Below are positions 28,631 through 37,941 of a stretch of 64,000 bases of DNA, piece after piece. A model generated the notes under the pieces. It was not told the origin of the DNA. It made no database searches and saw only the letters and a program-made list of their open reading frames with translations. The translations under genes were made by a program, and so were the position numbers. Location: assembly GCF_902374955.1 (NCBI RefSeq), contig NZ_CABKRX010000050.1, positions 1 to 64,000 of the forward strand, written 5' to 3'. Position 1 is the stretch's first letter. Every line of letters begins with the position of its first letter. Origin of the DNA: Bacillus massilioanorexius. GTDB taxonomy: Bacteria > Bacillota > Bacilli > Bacillales > DSM-1321.

Positions 28631-29350
28631 TTAACATATACAAGTTTTTCTTTTTACACCAATCTTGCCTTTATCAGCTACTTTTTCAATATACTCAGTT
28701 GCTAACGGAACCTTACAAGCAGTGTCTCCCATATGAACAGTTACTTTACCAATCGCTTTTGCCGTGTCTATTGCTTCTTGATTTAGATTTTTAACAAATG
28801 ATCCAACACCAATAACAAATCCATTCATTACATAACGAACGCGATTCTTCTCCTTCGATATCGTATCTTCTATTTTCTTTAATAATTGTTTTATTTCATT
28901 TATATTCAATTCCTCATCAGGTGTAATAGATATGTAATTTGTATATGTACTCCAACCGCCAGCGGCCACTATTTCATCATCAGAATCTATCCATTCTAAC
29001 GCAAGCTCGATAGCAAATGGACTTTCTGCAGCTACATTAGCAACTGTATATTCAGTAATGGCATGCCAATTGGCACGATTCATCCAATCTTCTAGCTCTT
29101 CCTTTGTTACATGCTTAGGATTTATCGTTAAACCCGCTAAATACATGGCATCTGAATTCCCTGTTCTGTACAATTCCCTTACAAGCTCCTGATCTTTTTT
29201 AACAAATTTCGTTAACTTTTTCAAATCACCTATCTTTACTCCAAATAACGGCTCTTTTGCTCCATGTCTTAAAAAAGTTTTCTTCGTTTGCTCTGTTCCT
29301 AACTCTTCTAACTTTTCCATTACATCTTGTAAATTCACTTCAATAATCAT
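28631..29350 (-). CDS. DNA alkylation repair family protein (AlkD-like)
   Basis: 239-residue all-helical HEAT-like repeat protein of the DNA alkylation repair family (relatives of B. cereus AlkD). Recognisable segments are LRHGAKEPLFGVKIGDLKKL near the N-terminus, WHAITEYTVAN mid-protein and RVRYVMNGFVIGVGS. It is shorter than AlkD at the C-terminus and ends with MGDTACKVPLATEYI. Members of this branch have been seen in many Firmicutes, and glycosylase activity is not assured. It begins 3 bp after the DUF2804 gene ends, so the two are co-transcribed. Confidence 0.75.
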   Translation of the reverse strand: MIIEVNLQDVMEKLEELGTEQTKKTFLRHGAKEPLFGVKIGDLKKLTKFVKKDQELVRELYRTGNSDAMYLAGLTINPKHVTKEELEDWMNRANWHAITEYTVANVAAESPFAIELALEWIDSDDEIVAAGGWSTYTNYISITPDEELNINEIKQLLKKIEDTISKEKNRVRYVMNGFVIGVGSFVKNLNQEAIDTAKAIGKVTVHMGDTACKVPLATEYIEKVADKGKIGVKRKTCIC

Positions 29351-29353
29351 CCT

Positions 29354-30385
29354 TTACCATCGGTTTGCTACTCGTTCTGCAAATCCTAATAAATCTTTTA
29401 TCCATAAAACGGTACCATCATCTAATACTGCTCTACCAGAAAAACGACCAAATACCTGATGCTGATCACTTGCTATAAACCCTATCGACGTATAATCACT
29501 ACGATCCAAAATTGGAACAAAATCCATTTCAAATCGCCCGTCACTCGATGTAAATGTCCATGAACTCATAAAATTATATTCTTCCCCGTTCATCGGTATC
29601 TTAAAAGTTATCTCTTCAAGCTTGTGAGCTCTACCCTCATAAAACAACATGTTTTCACTAGCTGCCGAAGTGTCTCCGAACCCATAACCAATATTAAAGC
29701 CAAAACTTTTTCCATTAACTACTCCTGAGGAAGAGCCCCAATACCAAGTGTTATTATATGTCCATACACCTCTACCCCAATCTAATGTTCCAAATGAAGA
29801 ATGAGGTTCAAACACATATTTTCTTCCATCATACGCAACATAACCATCCGCTTTCATACAATTAATTTTTTGATTATAATAAAATGCCTTTGTATCTTCT
29901 TTAAAAGGTGTTGCAATAACCATTGAATCCTCTGGTTCATCAAACAAAGTAAGATCGCATTCTATGTCTTTTCCATTACTAAAATTTCGCAAATAGCATT
30001 GCAACCTGCGTGTTTGACCATCATTTAAAAATCGGATATCAACTCGCCTATCTTTGTATAACACATCACCATTTTTTGAGCTAGATGGAAGTTTAAACTT
30101 TCCAAAGGTAAATGGTTTAATAATGCTCGTTGTTTTATACCATGGATTATGGAAATCCAATAAAGAAATACTGATTAATCCCATATAAGAATTGTCTGCT
30201 ATTGTTAACGCTACTGCAAATTCATCATTTGTAATTAAATAATAATCCCATTCCTTTATCCGCATAAAGTTGGCTTTTACATCATTCCGATGATATTCCA
30301 GAATTAATTCTCGAGCATATCCTGCTTCTTGAAGCTGTCCTTTACTGTTTAATAAACGCTGAGGTGAAATAATTTCTTTTTGCAT
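29354..30385 (-). CDS. DUF2804 family protein
   Basis: 343-residue protein of the DUF2804 family, function unknown. It is rich in beta strands and aromatic residues; GVWTYNNTWYWGSSSG and FGFNIGYGFGDTSAASEN are the recognisable segments. No signal peptide or membrane helix. The ATG at 30385 is chosen over that at 30391, because AGGGGG abuts the latter. Co-transcribed with the AlkD-like gene; the pairing does not reveal a role. Confidence 0.78.
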   Translation of the reverse strand: MQKEIISPQRLLNSKGQLQEAGYARELILEYHRNDVKANFMRIKEWDYYLITNDEFAVALTIADNSYMGLISISLLDFHNPWYKTTSIIKPFTFGKFKLPSSSKNGDVLYKDRRVDIRFLNDGQTRRLQCYLRNFSNGKDIECDLTLFDEPEDSMVIATPFKEDTKAFYYNQKINCMKADGYVAYDGRKYVFEPHSSFGTLDWGRGVWTYNNTWYWGSSSGVVNGKSFGFNIGYGFGDTSAASENMLFYEGRAHKLEEITFKIPMNGEEYNFMSSWTFTSSDGRFEMDFVPILDRSDYTSIGFIASDQHQVFGRFSGRAVLDDGTVLWIKDLLGFAERVANRW

Positions 30386-30558
30386 AAACATCCCCCTATA
30401 GTATTATCAACCAAATCGAACACTTCTTCTATTCCAAAGAGCTTTCTCAAATATATATATAGACATATTCTCAAAATACCTACAAAGTCCTTCTTTCTTT
30501 TCTAAATCTGACGGTGATTTTAATAGTCCTTAACTATTCCAATAAAAACTGCTCAACA

Positions 30559-30597
30559 AAAGAGGTAGTATACCTCTGCATACTACCTCTCGTTTTT
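30559..30597. terminator. Terminator between DUF454 and DUF2804 genes
   Basis: Stem AGAGGTAGTAT / ATACTACCTCT; T-runs lie on either strand. Ends the yban-type gene on the minus strand. Confidence 0.8.
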
Positions 30598-30635
30598 TTA
30601 AAATATATGATATTCATTATAAGTTCATGATTTTT

Positions 30636-31034
30636 TTATGAAACTTCTTGCTCGCTTTTATCACTTTTCTCTTCAGGTTTAATGGTTGGGATTCTAATAA
30701 TAACAAATAAATGACAGCATCCAATAAATAATAATAACAACCTGATATATATAGTAGAAACAACAATTCCACTAATCATTAATATCGTGAAAGACGTTAA
30801 GGTAATCTCGATTTTGGTACGTAAGGTTAATCCACCTTTCGTTTTAAAAGGTACGACATAGTTTTTATATACTTTCGTCGATTTCAACCAAGCCTCATAC
30901 TTTTTCGAATTTCTTGCAAATAATGTAGCTGCTAGTAACAGAAACGGTGTTGTAGGTAAAACAGGTACTACTACACCAATCATTCCTAAGCCAACACACA
31001 TCCAACCAATAGCTATCATAAATTTTGCTTTCAT
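30636..31034 (-). CDS. YbaN-type inner membrane protein (DUF454)
   Basis: 132-residue membrane protein with the DUF454 hallmark VVPVLPTTPFLLLAATLFARNSKKYEAWL (residues about 22-50, listed as the region) and helices at about 5-25, 78-100. Function unknown. ATG with AAGGAGAT upstream. Lone gene flanked by terminators. Confidence 0.85.
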   Translation of the reverse strand: MKAKFMIAIGWMCVGLGMIGVVVPVLPTTPFLLLAATLFARNSKKYEAWLKSTKVYKNYVVPFKTKGGLTLRTKIEITLTSFTILMISGIVVSTIYIRLLLLFIGCCHLFVIIRIPTIKPEEKSDKSEQEVS

Positions 31035-31224
31035 AATCCATCTCCTTTATTTAAAATAACGAAACACGTTATCCAACGGAATTTTATATCAAAAAATGCA
31101 ATTCTAGATGATTTTTAATTAAATCTATACTTTAAATAATAATTTTTACCTCAGCCGATATTATAACACTACATGAATTCAACCGTATTTGGTAATTGTT
31201 TCGTTATATTAAATAAACTCACAT

Positions 31225-31276
31225 AAAAAAGCACTGTAATCGAGTTATCCTTTCACTCTTATACATGTGCTTTTCA
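31225..31276 (-). terminator. Terminator of the M20 amidohydrolase gene
   Basis: Outer stem GAAAAGCAC / GTGCTTTTTT with a long imperfect inside, just after the stop at 31286. Confidence 0.6.
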
Positions 31277-31285
31277 TATAAAGTA

Positions 31286-32461
31286 CTATTTTTTTGATTG
31301 AAGCAGAATTTCGGCAACCTCAACAAAATAATCTACCCCGTATTGCAGAGCATTTTCATCAATTTTGAATTGCGGGTGATGCAATGGATATGCTTTTCCT
31401 AATAAAGCATCATTATGCACACCGATGAATTGCATAGAAGCAGGTACAATTTCTGAATAAGAAGAAAAATCCTCTGTGCCAAACATTGGATCCTCAACAT
31501 GTATGACATTTTCTTTACCCAAAACCTTCTCAACGGCATTTCTTGAGATAGATACAGCATTTTCTTCATTTACTACCGCTGGATATCCTAAATACCATTT
31601 CACTTCATATTTCGCTCCATGTGCATCACATATTCCTTTAATGACTTGCTCTAAATACTCTCTTGCCTTAACACGACTTTCTGAATCTAAAGAGCGAATG
31701 GTTCCTCCAATTTCTGCGTATTCAGGAATAACATTTAATGCACTTCCTGAATGAAATTGTGTAACAGAAATGACAGGTGCTTTTAAGGCAGAGATTTTTC
31801 GAGATACAATATATTGAAGGTTTGTTGTAATTTCTGCCGCAATAATTAATGGATCAATTGTTAGCTCTGGGGTTGAGGCATGACCTCCCTGTCCAATAAT
31901 TTTCACTTCAAAATCATCAGCCGCTGCACATAATACTCCTTCTTTAATACACATTGTACCTGTTTTTTCATATGGAGTTACATGAAGGGCAAACACATAA
32001 TCTACACCATCCATTACACCTTTCTTCACTAATTCTGATGCACCACCTGGATACGATTCTTCCGCATGTTGAAATATAAAACGAATTTCTCCAGTCAACT
32101 CTTCTCGCTTTTCAGATAAAATTTTCGCTGCCCCCAGAAGCATAGCGGCATGTACGTCATGGCCACATGCATGCATGACTCCTGGATTTTTTGATTTATA
32201 AGGAACATTTGCTTCCTCTTCAATTGGAAGTGCATCAATATCTGCTCGAAAAGCAATCGTATAACTCTCTTCAAGAAGACTTTTTGAACCTTTTAATACT
32301 GCTAGGACACTTGTTTCAGTAGGTCTTGTCACAATTAAATCTGGAAAATCACTTAGAATATTGTAAATATAGTCAGAGGTCTGATGCTCTTGATAGGAAA
32401 TTTCAGGATTTTCATGGATATGACGTCTCCATGAAATAACATCTTCTAGAATACGTTTCAT
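31286..32461 (-). CDS. M20 family amidohydrolase (N-acyl amino acid type)
   Basis: 391-residue metal-dependent hydrolase of the M20D group, which removes acyl groups from amino acids. Metal-binding motifs: HACGHDVHAAML (Cys/His), QHAEES with catalytic Glu, and MFGTEDFS near the C-terminus; lid domain about residues 185-290. About 55-60 percent similar by eye to the paralogue at 41491. It starts 33 bp after the YfcC-type carrier, so it likely acts on something that carrier brings in. Given the DDAH cluster, acylated or conjugated arginine derivatives are plausible substrates, by inference. Confidence 0.88.
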   Translation of the reverse strand: MKRILEDVISWRRHIHENPEISYQEHQTSDYIYNILSDFPDLIVTRPTETSVLAVLKGSKSLLEESYTIAFRADIDALPIEEEANVPYKSKNPGVMHACGHDVHAAMLLGAAKILSEKREELTGEIRFIFQHAEESYPGGASELVKKGVMDGVDYVFALHVTPYEKTGTMCIKEGVLCAAADDFEVKIIGQGGHASTPELTIDPLIIAAEITTNLQYIVSRKISALKAPVISVTQFHSGSALNVIPEYAEIGGTIRSLDSESRVKAREYLEQVIKGICDAHGAKYEVKWYLGYPAVVNEENAVSISRNAVEKVLGKENVIHVEDPMFGTEDFSSYSEIVPASMQFIGVHNDALLGKAYPLHHPQFKIDENALQYGVDYFVEVAEILLQSKK

Positions 32462-32494
32462 TTTACTATCCCCTTTTTTAAATATTCCATTATT

Positions 32495-33922
32495 TTAAAA
32501 CGGACCATAATTAATGAATTGAGCAATGATTAAAAATACAATCGATATGACGACTTGCAATAAAAAATATGGGAAAACCCATTTAATCCATTTTGTAAAA
32601 GGTATACCCGCAACAGCTAATCCGGCTAAAAGCACTCCTGCAGTTGGGAATATCATATTGGAAATACCATCTCCTAATTGAAACGCCAAAACAGCTGTCT
32701 GTCTGGTAATTCCGACGATATCAGCAAGTGGAATCATAATAGGCATTGTTAATGCAGCTTGACCGCTTCCGGACGGAACAATAAAATTGATAAACATTTG
32801 CAAAACAAACATCCCTAATGCATTGATAGAAGGTGGAAAATGTTCAACTAAATCAGACGTATAATACAAAATCGTGTCTAATAAACCACCTTTTGTCAGA
32901 ATAACTAAAATAGTTTGGGCTACCCCAATAATAAGAGCTCCTGATACCATCTCACCTGCTCCTGAAATAAAGCCATTAGCCATACGCGAAGGTGTTAACC
33001 CACTAATAAATCCCATAATAATCGCACAGAATAAAAACAAACCAGCAATTTCACTAATGTACCATTTCAGCTCAATAACCCCATAGATTAATGCAAGAAA
33101 ATTTAACAATAACACGAGTAAGGAAAACAGATGTTTTCTGCTCATTTTAAAGCTTCGATCAATCTCCGTATTCTGACCTCGATTAAACTTCCCATAAATA
33201 CCGATTTCAGGATTTCTTTTTACTTTTCTAGCATGTAGATATATAAAAGCAACTGTTGCAACATAAAAAGTTGCATACAGAGCAATACGTAGTCCCATTC
33301 CAGAATACATAGGTAATTCAGCAATACTTTGAGCTACTCCTACATTAAATGGATTGGTTATACCAGAAACAAAACCCGTAGCTAATGTTCCCAAAATCAC
33401 AATAGCAAAGCCCGTCATCGCATCAAAACCTAGTGCCAAACATAACGGAACAACGATTGCTATATAAACTAAGGAATCCTCTGCCGAACCAATTAAAGCT
33501 CCTAATAAAGAAAAAATCAAAACTAACAAGGGAATCAGTATTTTCTCTCTCGCTCCTAATCGGGCTGCTACAAATTTTATTAAAGAATCTAGGGCACCAG
33601 ATGCTTGCATAATACCAAGAGCTCCTCCAAACATAAAGACAAAAAGAATGATTGTAGCTCCTTCCACCATCCCTAGATGCACGCTACTGAACATATCCAA
33701 AAGTCCTACAGGGGAAGAATCAACAAATTCGAATGAATTAGGATTAACTACCATGCGTCCATCCTTTTCAATACGTTCATATTGTCCTGCTGGCACAATA
33801 TACGTAAGGATTGTCGCAATAATTATAACGATAAACATTAATACGAAAGGATTCATTTCTTTTTTAGGTTTAACATCATGTTGAAATGCTGGATCTGATT
33901 GTTCTTTAGGAATATTACTCAT
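32495..33922 (-). CDS. YfcC/ArcD-type carrier protein
   Basis: 475-residue membrane protein with 12 or so helices of the YfcC (DcuC-related) family, which includes basic amino acid antiporters and short peptide or acid carriers. Typical segments: IIATILTYIVPAGQYER near the N-terminus, GSAEDSLVYIAIVVPL, FINFIVPSGSGQAALTMPIM in the second half. A 198-bp upstream gap with a long hairpin separates it from the RocB-like gene, so it may have its own promoter. Likely imports the substrate of the adjacent hydrolases. Confidence 0.85.
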   Translation of the reverse strand: MSNIPKEQSDPAFQHDVKPKKEMNPFVLMFIVIIIATILTYIVPAGQYERIEKDGRMVVNPNSFEFVDSSPVGLLDMFSSVHLGMVEGATIILFVFMFGGALGIMQASGALDSLIKFVAARLGAREKILIPLLVLIFSLLGALIGSAEDSLVYIAIVVPLCLALGFDAMTGFAIVILGTLATGFVSGITNPFNVGVAQSIAELPMYSGMGLRIALYATFYVATVAFIYLHARKVKRNPEIGIYGKFNRGQNTEIDRSFKMSRKHLFSLLVLLLNFLALIYGVIELKWYISEIAGLFLFCAIIMGFISGLTPSRMANGFISGAGEMVSGALIIGVAQTILVILTKGGLLDTILYYTSDLVEHFPPSINALGMFVLQMFINFIVPSGSGQAALTMPIMIPLADIVGITRQTAVLAFQLGDGISNMIFPTAGVLLAGLAVAGIPFTKWIKWVFPYFLLQVVISIVFLIIAQFINYGPF

Positions 33923-34024
33923 AACTGACCCCCATTTAAATTGGATTATTGAAAGGATGGAGCTATCTCTGAAAAATTGTGTTTGAGTAAAGTTAATATG
34001 CTATATTTTTTTTCGTAGAATAGG

Positions 34025-34082
34025 AAGAGGTTATTACTTAAAATGACCCTTTTAAAAATATAGTCATTTCGAATAACCTCTT
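34025..34082. promoter_or_regulatory. Two-tier hairpin upstream of the carrier gene
   Basis: Outer arms AAGAGGTTATT / AATAACCTCTT and inner arms AAATGAC / GTCATTT. No clear T-run follows on the minus strand, so this may be a regulatory or mRNA-stabilising fold more than a terminator. Confidence 0.5.
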
Positions 34083-34120
34083 ATTTTAATAAGAAATGGA
34101 TAACACAGAGGACAAGATGT

Positions 34121-35746
34121 TTAACAAGATTGTAAATCTACTACATTTTGAAACAGATGTTTTATTAGCCCTTCAAGCATAGCGGGTGTTTGAATGAAGG
34201 CACTATCTATATGAAGACGTTCTGTAAGCTGATGAGCATCCTTTCCAAATGGACCAACATTAAATACCGGCGCTTGTAGTTGAGCCATTTCTTTAAATGG
34301 AATACTATAGGAATCTCCCCAGACAGGTGTATTTTTTTCAAAAGCGGTCCATCCATCGTCATGATTGTTATATTGAACGTAGCTTAGATCACACAGACCA
34401 TTAAAATAATGGATTTGGTTCACTTCAATACTGAATTGGTTAGCCACTTTCTTAATTAATTGCACAGATTCTATGATGAGTGGATCATGTGATGTATTAA
34501 CTGGAGGATAATATGGTGGTGCAAATAATAGAACAATTGTAGGTGCTAATTCTTGGCATTGTATCATTAATTTATCAGCAATTCTTAATGACTTTTCTCG
34601 GTCATCCCATTGAGGTTGCTTCATAACTTCCTGTTTAATCTCTTCTACAATCGAATTTCCTAGTTTTTGCTCCGCGTATGTAAGTAATCTATCATAGCGT
34701 AATACTTGTACTTTACCTACCCCATTCATTTGTTCTCGTCGACAAAGTTCTTCATATGATCTATTACAATTATTTGCTGCTTCTTGTGCAACCTGTTCAA
34801 ATAAATCCATGACTTTTGAAGCACTTCGTTTCATAACGAATACATTGTATAACGCAACAGCACGATATGGCGTTTGAGTAGAATAATGTAATTTTAAATC
34901 CTTTTGCTGAAGAGATACTGGTAGCGGTGCTTTTTCTCCTAAATCTTGCTCACTGAAAAGAGAGTTCCACTCCATTAATTGGGTTAAAAAAGAAGAAATA
35001 TAGTTTGCTGTCATTCCTTTTAAAGGTTCACCAACATGTGTTTCTTTTCCATAAAAAAGAGCAGCTGGCATAATCTTGCCTATAGATCCTGTGTATATAT
35101 AGTGCTTGGTATCACCTGGTTTTTGAGAAAAAGATGGTTCGCTATTTAAAAATAGTTTATATCTCAGATTATATTGATTACGAAGTTCAACAAGCTTTTT
35201 AACAGCTGCTCGCATACCAGAAGAATTCACTTCTTCATCAGGAACTGTTAAAAGTATTAAATTTATTGGCCATTCTTCTACACTCGCTTTTTCAATAAGA
35301 GACATATGAAGAGCTAATCCCATTTTCATATCCATCGTGCCTCTTCCAAACAAGTATTTTCCTGACTCAAGATCATTTCTGGCTTCTTCTGATAAATTAT
35401 GTTTCCGTGTATGAAGCACCTTCGTAAGCTCTTCAGGAAAAAATGCTAACGGCTCTAAATCTCCATACTCTTCTGTATGAACTGTATCAAAATGACTGAT
35501 TAGAACGACCGTATCTAGAGCATTTTCATTTTGATAAAATGCTGTGACAAAATTCCGATCCAAATCCACTTCATGCAAAGAAACATTTTGTGGATTTTTT
35601 TTAAAATATGTCGTTTCCCGCAGTTTTTCTCCCACTTTATAAGCAAAATCTTTTTCGCCTTCTGTTAGAGTTCGACTTTCCCAACTTACAAGTTCACAAA
35701 GTAGTTCTCTTAGTTTTTCAGGTTTTCTCCATAATAGATGATTCAT
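34121..35746 (-). CDS. RocB-like M20 peptidase
   Basis: 541-residue zinc peptidase-like protein of the RocB family, named for its place in B. subtilis arginine-use operons; its reaction is not established. Motifs: VLISHFDTVHTEEYG (first metal His and Asp), FGRGTMDMKMGLALHMSL (bridging Asp), VPDEEVNSSGMRAA (Glu pair), and a C-terminal half longer than in classic M20 enzymes. Lies 68 bp downstream of the DDAH gene on the same strand. The context supports cleavage of an amide or peptide form of arginine before DDAH or the Roc enzymes act. Confidence 0.85.
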   Translation of the reverse strand: MNHLLWRKPEKLRELLCELVSWESRTLTEGEKDFAYKVGEKLRETTYFKKNPQNVSLHEVDLDRNFVTAFYQNENALDTVVLISHFDTVHTEEYGDLEPLAFFPEELTKVLHTRKHNLSEEARNDLESGKYLFGRGTMDMKMGLALHMSLIEKASVEEWPINLILLTVPDEEVNSSGMRAAVKKLVELRNQYNLRYKLFLNSEPSFSQKPGDTKHYIYTGSIGKIMPAALFYGKETHVGEPLKGMTANYISSFLTQLMEWNSLFSEQDLGEKAPLPVSLQQKDLKLHYSTQTPYRAVALYNVFVMKRSASKVMDLFEQVAQEAANNCNRSYEELCRREQMNGVGKVQVLRYDRLLTYAEQKLGNSIVEEIKQEVMKQPQWDDREKSLRIADKLMIQCQELAPTIVLLFAPPYYPPVNTSHDPLIIESVQLIKKVANQFSIEVNQIHYFNGLCDLSYVQYNNHDDGWTAFEKNTPVWGDSYSIPFKEMAQLQAPVFNVGPFGKDAHQLTERLHIDSAFIQTPAMLEGLIKHLFQNVVDLQSC

Positions 35747-35814
35747 GAACGTTCTCCTTTCTAGCTAACAGATAAAGGGATTATAAACTCCTTCAACCCA
35801 TTCCTTTCACATGA

Positions 35815-36576
35815 CTAAAAACGAAGAGATAAACAACTTAATCCTCCATCTTGCTTTTGGAATTCAGACATTTCAAGTTCAATTGTTTTCAATCCAACTT
35901 CTTCGATTTGACGTTTTGTATTTTCATAACCTTTAGGGATAATGACATATTCATTAACTAAAATACAATTTGCCGCATATTCCTCTTCAGTTGGAACAAT
36001 AATCTTCTCATATTGTGCGAAATCAGGATGATCAATAAATTCACCAGCAGCAACTATTGTATTGTTTCCAAGATAAGCAATACCTGTTTTCAAATGAAAA
36101 AACTTTTGCAAAGGTACAATAGAAACCACATAGCCTTCACCTTCTAAAATTTCTTTTAGCTGTCTAGCTCCATCTTCGTTTGTCCGATCAGAAATTCCAA
36201 TATAAAAATGATTTTCAATTTGGAGAATATCTCCACCATCTAATGTTCCAGGATTTTTAATATAGTACAGTTTTTCATAAAATTTCTTTAAGATAGGCTC
36301 CATCTCAATAATTTCTTTATTTCTAGATTCAGCTCCTGGGTTTGTAACCGCCGCAAATTCTGGTGTTAAAACAGCGGTATCTTCAACAAATGTAGAATCT
36401 GGAAATTCTTCGTTAGCGGGCATATGAGTCACAGATACTCCGCATTTTTTTAATGCTTCAACATAAGCTTGATGCTGAACAAGTAATTTTCCATAATCTG
36501 GTTTACCAAGATTTGAAGTCGTTAACCCTTTCACGTAGCTTTCTCCTGGCGATTTTACAATGACATTTTTGAACAT
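35815..36576 (-). CDS. N(G),N(G)-dimethylarginine dimethylaminohydrolase (DDAH)
   Basis: Hydrolyses methylated arginine to citrulline plus methylamine or dimethylamine. The 253-residue size fits DDAH, not arginine deiminase (about 410). Motifs of the guanidine-modifying fold: DSTFVEDTAV, PGTLDGGDILQ, the catalytic His in FFHLKTGIAYLG (about residue 160) and the nucleophile Cys248 in GGLSCLSLRF, six residues from the end. The start is ATG 36576; an upstream ATG (36591) overlaps the GGAGG ribosome site. First gene of a minus-strand cluster with RocB-like, carrier and M20 genes, divergent from an IclR regulator with a palindrome between. The closest alternative is a related ureohydrolase-like deiminase. 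Confidence 0.88.
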   Translation of the reverse strand: MFKNVIVKSPGESYVKGLTTSNLGKPDYGKLLVQHQAYVEALKKCGVSVTHMPANEEFPDSTFVEDTAVLTPEFAAVTNPGAESRNKEIIEMEPILKKFYEKLYYIKNPGTLDGGDILQIENHFYIGISDRTNEDGARQLKEILEGEGYVVSIVPLQKFFHLKTGIAYLGNNTIVAAGEFIDHPDFAQYEKIIVPTEEEYAANCILVNEYVIIPKGYENTKRQIEEVGLKTIELEMSEFQKQDGGLSCLSLRF

Positions 36577-36632
36577 TTTATATACCTCCATTAAGTTGAA
36601 ATATCATCCATTTTTAGAAGCATTATCACTTC

Positions 36633-36653
36633 TTTTTCCGTATTACGGAAAAA
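36633..36653. promoter_or_regulatory. Candidate IclR-type operator
   Basis: Perfect 9-bp inverted repeat TTTTTCCGT-ATT-ACGGAAAAA in the 179-bp divergent promoter region between DDAH and the IclR gene. Operators of IclR-family regulators are often palindromes of this size. Confidence 0.65.
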
Positions 36654-36755
36654 CTTTCCTAACAATGGAAATTTAATTAAATTATAAAATCATCTATGTT
36701 ATACTGTCAATGTATTTTAAATTTTCTAAAAATAAATTAAGAGGTGCTTTTTAAC

Positions 36756-37496
36756 ATGCAATCCATTGATAGAGCCATGAATATAGTGAAAGTTCTCGTT
36801 ACAAACGCTAATGAGGACGGATTATCTATCACAGAGCTATCTCATATTTGTAATTTACCTATTAGTTCCATGCACCGCATACTAAAAGCGATGATCGGGC
36901 ATCGATTAATCAAACAAGATGAAAAAACGAAGCAATATCAATTGGGAGACATTTGGATGGAATATGGTTTAAAAATGTACGACTCGATGGATTATATCAG
37001 TTTAATCCGTCCAGAGTTAGAAAAACTTATGCATCTTACAGATGAAAGCGTTTATTTAAGTCGTCCAATGGGATCTGAGTCACTTATTATTGAAAGAATT
37101 GATAGTGAGAATAATACAATTCGAATCTTTGACCAACTAGGATCTCGAATTCCAATGCATATCGGAGCTGCCAACAAAGTTATGCTAGCCCACATGCCTA
37201 TTAAAAAAGCAAAAAAATTAGTTGAAGAATATATTGCGGAGCAAAATCGAATGTCTTTTTGGAATACTCTTAAAGAAATCAAAAAACAAGGATATGGCAT
37301 TAGTCATGGTGAACGAACAGAAGGTACAACGTCCGTTGCAGCTCCTATATTAAACCACTTTGGTGAAGTACATGGTGCCGTAAGTGTAGGATGTATTAGC
37401 TATAATCTTTCCGATGAAAGACTACAATTTTTAATAAACAATGTGAAAGAAACTGGAAAAATCACATCTGCCAAATTAGGCTATATCGGTTATTAA
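36756..37496 (+). CDS. IclR-family transcriptional regulator
   Basis: 246 residues. N-terminal winged HTH (LSITELSHICNLPISSMHRILKAM region, about 20-45) and C-terminal effector-binding domain with the family segments LGSRIPMHIGAANKVMLAHM and GYGISHGERTEGTTSVAAPI. The ATG at 36756 with GAGGTG 9 bases upstream is preferred over the GTG at 36744, which lies inside that ribosome site. Divergent from the DDAH cluster, which it most likely controls together with itself through the palindrome at 36633. The effector is presumably an arginine derivative. Confidence 0.88.
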   Translation: MQSIDRAMNIVKVLVTNANEDGLSITELSHICNLPISSMHRILKAMIGHRLIKQDEKTKQYQLGDIWMEYGLKMYDSMDYISLIRPELEKLMHLTDESVYLSRPMGSESLIIERIDSENNTIRIFDQLGSRIPMHIGAANKVMLAHMPIKKAKKLVEEYIAEQNRMSFWNTLKEIKKQGYGISHGERTEGTTSVAAPILNHFGEVHGAVSVGCISYNLSDERLQFLINNVKETGKITSAKLGYIGY

Positions 37497-37941
37497 ATCG
37501 AGGGTTATTTCTCTACTACAAAAAACATGTTATTGTAGCATGAGTAAAATATTAAGCTACAAAGTATCCGAAAACTGATATAAAAAAAGAGTGCGTAACT
37601 TCGATCAGAAATATTCGGAGCTACGCACTTTCTATATTAAATTAGGGTATTTAATGCTTTTACTATCTGATTTCAGATAGCAATAAGGGAAGTAACTATA
37701 ATAGTCAGGGTATCTTATAGTTACTAAAATTTATAATTAATAGATAAAGGGTTATTAGGGTTAAAAGTTTTTCTTCCTAAACTAATACTCTCCGCTTTAC
37801 TGAGAGTATGTACTATAAAAATAGGAAGACATAAGAAAATGAGAATTTCTATACAACAAATTGACGTTTCTTAGTAGAGTAATTCCTCTACTTAAAGAGG
37901 TTACCTCTTACAATTCCAAATCGTACTTTCTAGAGAATGTA
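37497..37941. other. Intergenic region with a cluster of inverted repeats
   Basis: 445 bp between the convergent IclR and rocG genes. After the IclR terminator it contains five further short inverted repeats: CTATCTGA-TT-TCAGATAG (37663-37680), AGTAACTATA/TATAGTTACT (37691-37725), ATACTCTC/GAGAGTAT (37785-37809), AGTAGAG/CTCTACT (37873-37892) and AAGAGGTTACCTCTT (37895-37909). No ORF. Confidence 0.6.
37584..37632 (+). terminator. Terminator of the IclR gene
   Basis: Stem AAAGAGTGCGTA / TACGCACTTT with an internal TTCGA...TTCGG loop region. Confidence 0.75.
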
